Source: Planctomycetota bacterium (GTDB lineage Bacteria > Planctomycetota > UBA11346). Taken from it: 7,488 nucleotides of DNA. The stretch lies in contig CANETI010000118.1 of the NCBI GenBank assembly GCA_947440715.1, positions 1 through 7,488 of the forward strand, read 5' to 3'. Position 1 is the stretch's first letter. Each line of letters starts with the position of its first letter. The notes beneath the pieces were generated by a model. That model was not told where the DNA came from. It was given only the letters and a program-made list of their open reading frames with translations, and made no database searches. Positions 5,407-7,488 of the stretch are shown piece after piece. A program made the translations under genes and the position numbers.

Positions 5407-7488
5407 ATGGGAGTTGAACTCGCCGCCGCCGCCGCCATTCCACCAGAACAACGTTTCCGCAAAGGTTTGGTCTATCCCAATCCTTTAGCAGGCAATCCTG
5501 GGGCACCCAAGTTTCCTGCGACGGTGAAACGGGCTGATGGTGGCAAAGAAACGGTAGCCTGTCCCGTAGCCACTCGCGTCATGGTCGCATTAATGGACAT
5601 GAATGCGGTCGTTGGCGGCGCTGCTTGCCATTGGGGTGGTCCAGCGGCTTTAGCCGAAATTATGTCCGCTATTCATGGTATTATTTTCAGCCCAAAACCA
5701 TGGCACCATCAGTTTAATTTTGCCAATGATGCCGGTCACACCGAAAATGGTGTGTACGCGTTGAAGGCGAATTACGGCTTCGCTGGCGTGACGGTAAATG
5801 ATCTTAAAGCCTTCCGCTCCATTACGTCTAAACTCACAGGACACGGGGAATCACATTTGTTCCCAGATGGTGTAATGATTTCTAACGGTCCATTAGGATC
5901 GTCGTTGCCGATTGCTCAGGGTTTGGCCATGGCTGACGTATTGGCCAATCACAAACGCACCACCATCTGCGTGATCAGCGACGGTGCGATGATGGAAGGC
6001 GAAGCGAAAGAATCGGTTAGTGCGATACCTGGTTTAGCGGCTAAAGGTTTATTAGCGCCATTCGTCATGGTAGTCAGTGATAATAATACCAAATTATCCG
6101 GGCGCGTCGATGAAGACAGCTTCTCAATGAAGCCGTATTTTAGTTCGCTTGAAGCTCAGGGTTGGAAAATTATTAAACTCGAAAACGGTAATGATCTGCA
6201 AGCCGCGTATACCGCAGTCGAATCAGCCGTTGCCGCAGTCGAAGCACATCCAACGCAGCCAGTGGCTATTTGGGCTAAAACCGTCAAAGGTTTCGGCGTT
6301 GCTAGCACGGTTAAATCATCGAGTGGTGGCCATGGATATCCTTTAGGCGGTGGCGATATTACTAATGGTAAATTACGTGCATTTGTCGACGAAATTAATG
6401 GTGGAAAACCATTGGCGGCTGAATTTGAAGCGTGGTTGAAAGAAATTGAAGCAACGGCAGCTGCTAAGGCAGCGAAAGCAGCAGCGGCACCTGCCCCAGC
6501 GGCGTCCGCGGCTCCAGCAGTGAAAAAGAATAAAATTCAAGGTGGCTTTCCGAAGGCCATGATCGCTGCGGCAGAAAAAGGTTTACCGGTCGTCAGCGTC
6601 AGCGCCGACTTACAAGGTTCCACTGGCGTGGCTCCTTTCCGTGCGAAGTTCCCACAATTATCGTTCGAAGTGGGCGTTGCTGAATCGAACATGGCCAGCA
6701 CGGCAGCGGGTTTCTCGAAACAAGGTTACATCCCTGTCATTGATACCTTTGTGCAATTCGGCGCGACTAAAGGCTTATTGCCCATCACCATGGGTATTCT
6801 CAGCCAATCACCGGTAATCGCCGTGTTTAGTCATACTGGTTTCCAAGATGCTGCCGACGGTGCTTCGCATCAGGGCCTCTACTATTTAGCCGCAACCGGT
6901 TCAGTTCCACACTTGCAGCAATATTGCCCAGCGACGGAAGAAGAAGCGGATTGGGCGATGGGTTATGCCATCGATAAATTCGCTAAAGACCGCCAGGCCG
7001 GACATCACCCAGAAGCCGTGTTGTTCTTCTGTGGTCGTGAAAATTATCCCGTGACGATCAAACCTGCTGGCGTGGATTACGCCTGGGGTAAAGCGATGAC
7101 GGTTGCTGATACGACGGCTGGTAAGAGCAAGAACGTGGTGATCAGTGCGAATGGCTCTTTAGTCACGCATGCGATGAAAGCCGCCGAAAAACTCGCCGCA
7201 GATGGTATCGGTGCGATCGTATTAAATAATGCGACACCCAATCATCCTGATGTGGCGGGTCATAAAGCGGCCCTTGCTAAGTGCGGTGGCAAATTAGTCA
7301 CGGTTGAAGATCACCAAATCGTTGGTGGTGCTGGTTCGATGCTGTTGACCGCACTCGCGGCGGTGGATTCCTTGCCAACTCAAGTCAAAATCTTGGGCGT
7401 GAAGGGTGAGTTCGGCCAAAGCGCCTACACCGCCGATGAATTGTATAACAAACACGGCATGGGCATCGCCGGTATCGTTGATGCGGCA
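5407..7488 (+). CDS. tkt: Transketolase, variant family, C-terminus just cut by the window edge
   Basis: Thiamine-diphosphate enzyme moving two-carbon ketol units between sugar phosphates (pentose phosphate pathway); cytosolic. 694 residues are visible and the frame is open at the edge; by comparison with E. coli TktA only a few residues are missing. The first domain (about 60-345) carries His75 (CHWGG, place of GHPG), His111 (NDAGH), His146 (TGHGESH) and the cofactor/metal motif S191-D-G...D225-N-N, where the canonical motif is GDG...N. An Ala/Pro/Lys-rich linker (about 349-377) leads to the pyrimidine-binding domain (378-545), with catalytic Glu426 (VAESNMAS) and D484-G-A-S-H-Q, corresponding to 'EDGPTHQ'. 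The C-terminal domain (about 565 on) has 'LVTVEDHQIVGGAGS', closer to the E1-beta/DXS style than to TktA. Codons 6-10 are (GCC)5. Transcribed away from the secreted-protein gene. A related ThDP enzyme with another substrate is possible but less likely. Confidence 0.9.
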   Translation, partial: MGVELAAAAAIPPEQRFRKGLVYPNPLAGNPGAPKFPATVKRADGGKETVACPVATRVMVALMDMNAVVGGAACHWGGPAALAEIMSAIHGIIFSPKPWHHQFNFANDAGHTENGVYALKANYGFAGVTVNDLKAFRSITSKLTGHGESHLFPDGVMISNGPLGSSLPIAQGLAMADVLANHKRTTICVISDGAMMEGEAKESVSAIPGLAAKGLLAPFVMVVSDNNTKLSGRVDEDSFSMKPYFSSLEAQGWKIIKLENGNDLQAAYTAVESAVAAVEAHPTQPVAIWAKTVKGFGVASTVKSSSGGHGYPLGGGDITNGKLRAFVDEINGGKPLAAEFEAWLKEIEATAAAKAAKAAAAPAPAASAAPAVKKNKIQGGFPKAMIAAAEKGLPVVSVSADLQGSTGVAPFRAKFPQLSFEVGVAESNMASTAAGFSKQGYIPVIDTFVQFGATKGLLPITMGILSQSPVIAVFSHTGFQDAADGASHQGLYYLAATGSVPHLQQYCPATEEEADWAMGYAIDKFAKDRQAGHHPEAVLFFCGRENYPVTIKPAGVDYAWGKAMTVADTTAGKSKNVVISANGSLVTHAMKAAEKLAADGIGAIVLNNATPNHPDVAGHKAALAKCGGKLVTVEDHQIVGGAGSMLLTALAAVDSLPTQVKILGVKGEFGQSAYTADELYNKHGMGIAGIVDAA
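5422..5436 (+). repeat. (GCC)5 triplet repeat at the start of transketolase
   Basis: Five consecutive GCC codons encode Ala6-Ala10 immediately after the start. Changes by whole triplets would only alter the number of alanines; they would not shift frame. Confidence 0.6.

Noticed and set aside
1..7488. tRNA, rRNA, CRISPR array, insertion sequence, attachment site or defence cassette
   Set aside because: No repeat arrays, transposase or nuclease motifs, terminal repeats or RNA-gene signatures were seen; the DinG-type helicase alone, without Cas or other partners, does not indicate a defence system.

Overview
The window reads as chromosomal DNA of a moderate-GC bacterium. I see no phage, plasmid, insertion-sequence, tRNA, rRNA or CRISPR signal. 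The two best-conserved proteins are a DinG/YoaA-type helicase and a three-domain transketolase with a variant thiamine-diphosphate motif. They look Gram-negative, and their motif variants remind me of Planctomycetes-like or other deep lineages more than of enterobacteria. That placement is inference. Shine-Dalgarno sequences are weak or absent before almost every start, which fits a lineage that uses them little.

Layout: 1-232 is open on the minus strand and may hold the start of a gene running off the left edge (weak). 233-1036 (+) encodes an EI24/CysZ-like membrane protein. A 132-base gap (1037-1168) follows, rich in short palindromes and containing a perfect 12-bp palindrome. 1169-1858 (+) encodes an IclR-type regulator whose stop codon overlaps (ATGA) the start of a DinG-family helicase at 1855-3828 (+). 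The short gap after the helicase holds two small stem-loops. Then two minus-strand genes lie in tandem: a secreted two-domain protein (4253-5200) and, 22 bases downstream, a 98-residue one-helix protein (3934-4230). A divergent control region of about 200 bases separates them from a transketolase (5407 to the right edge), which lacks only its last few residues.

How the genes work together: the regulator and helicase are almost certainly co-transcribed and translationally coupled, an odd pairing because IclR proteins usually control catabolic genes. The two minus-strand genes probably form an envelope-protein pair. Transketolase belongs to central carbon metabolism and is unrelated to its neighbours. 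No clearly new multi-gene system stands out. The points most worth checking are the missing first Fe-S cysteine in the helicase, the IclR-helicase coupling, the variant transketolase, the codon-atypical 98-residue gene and the unusual start contexts.
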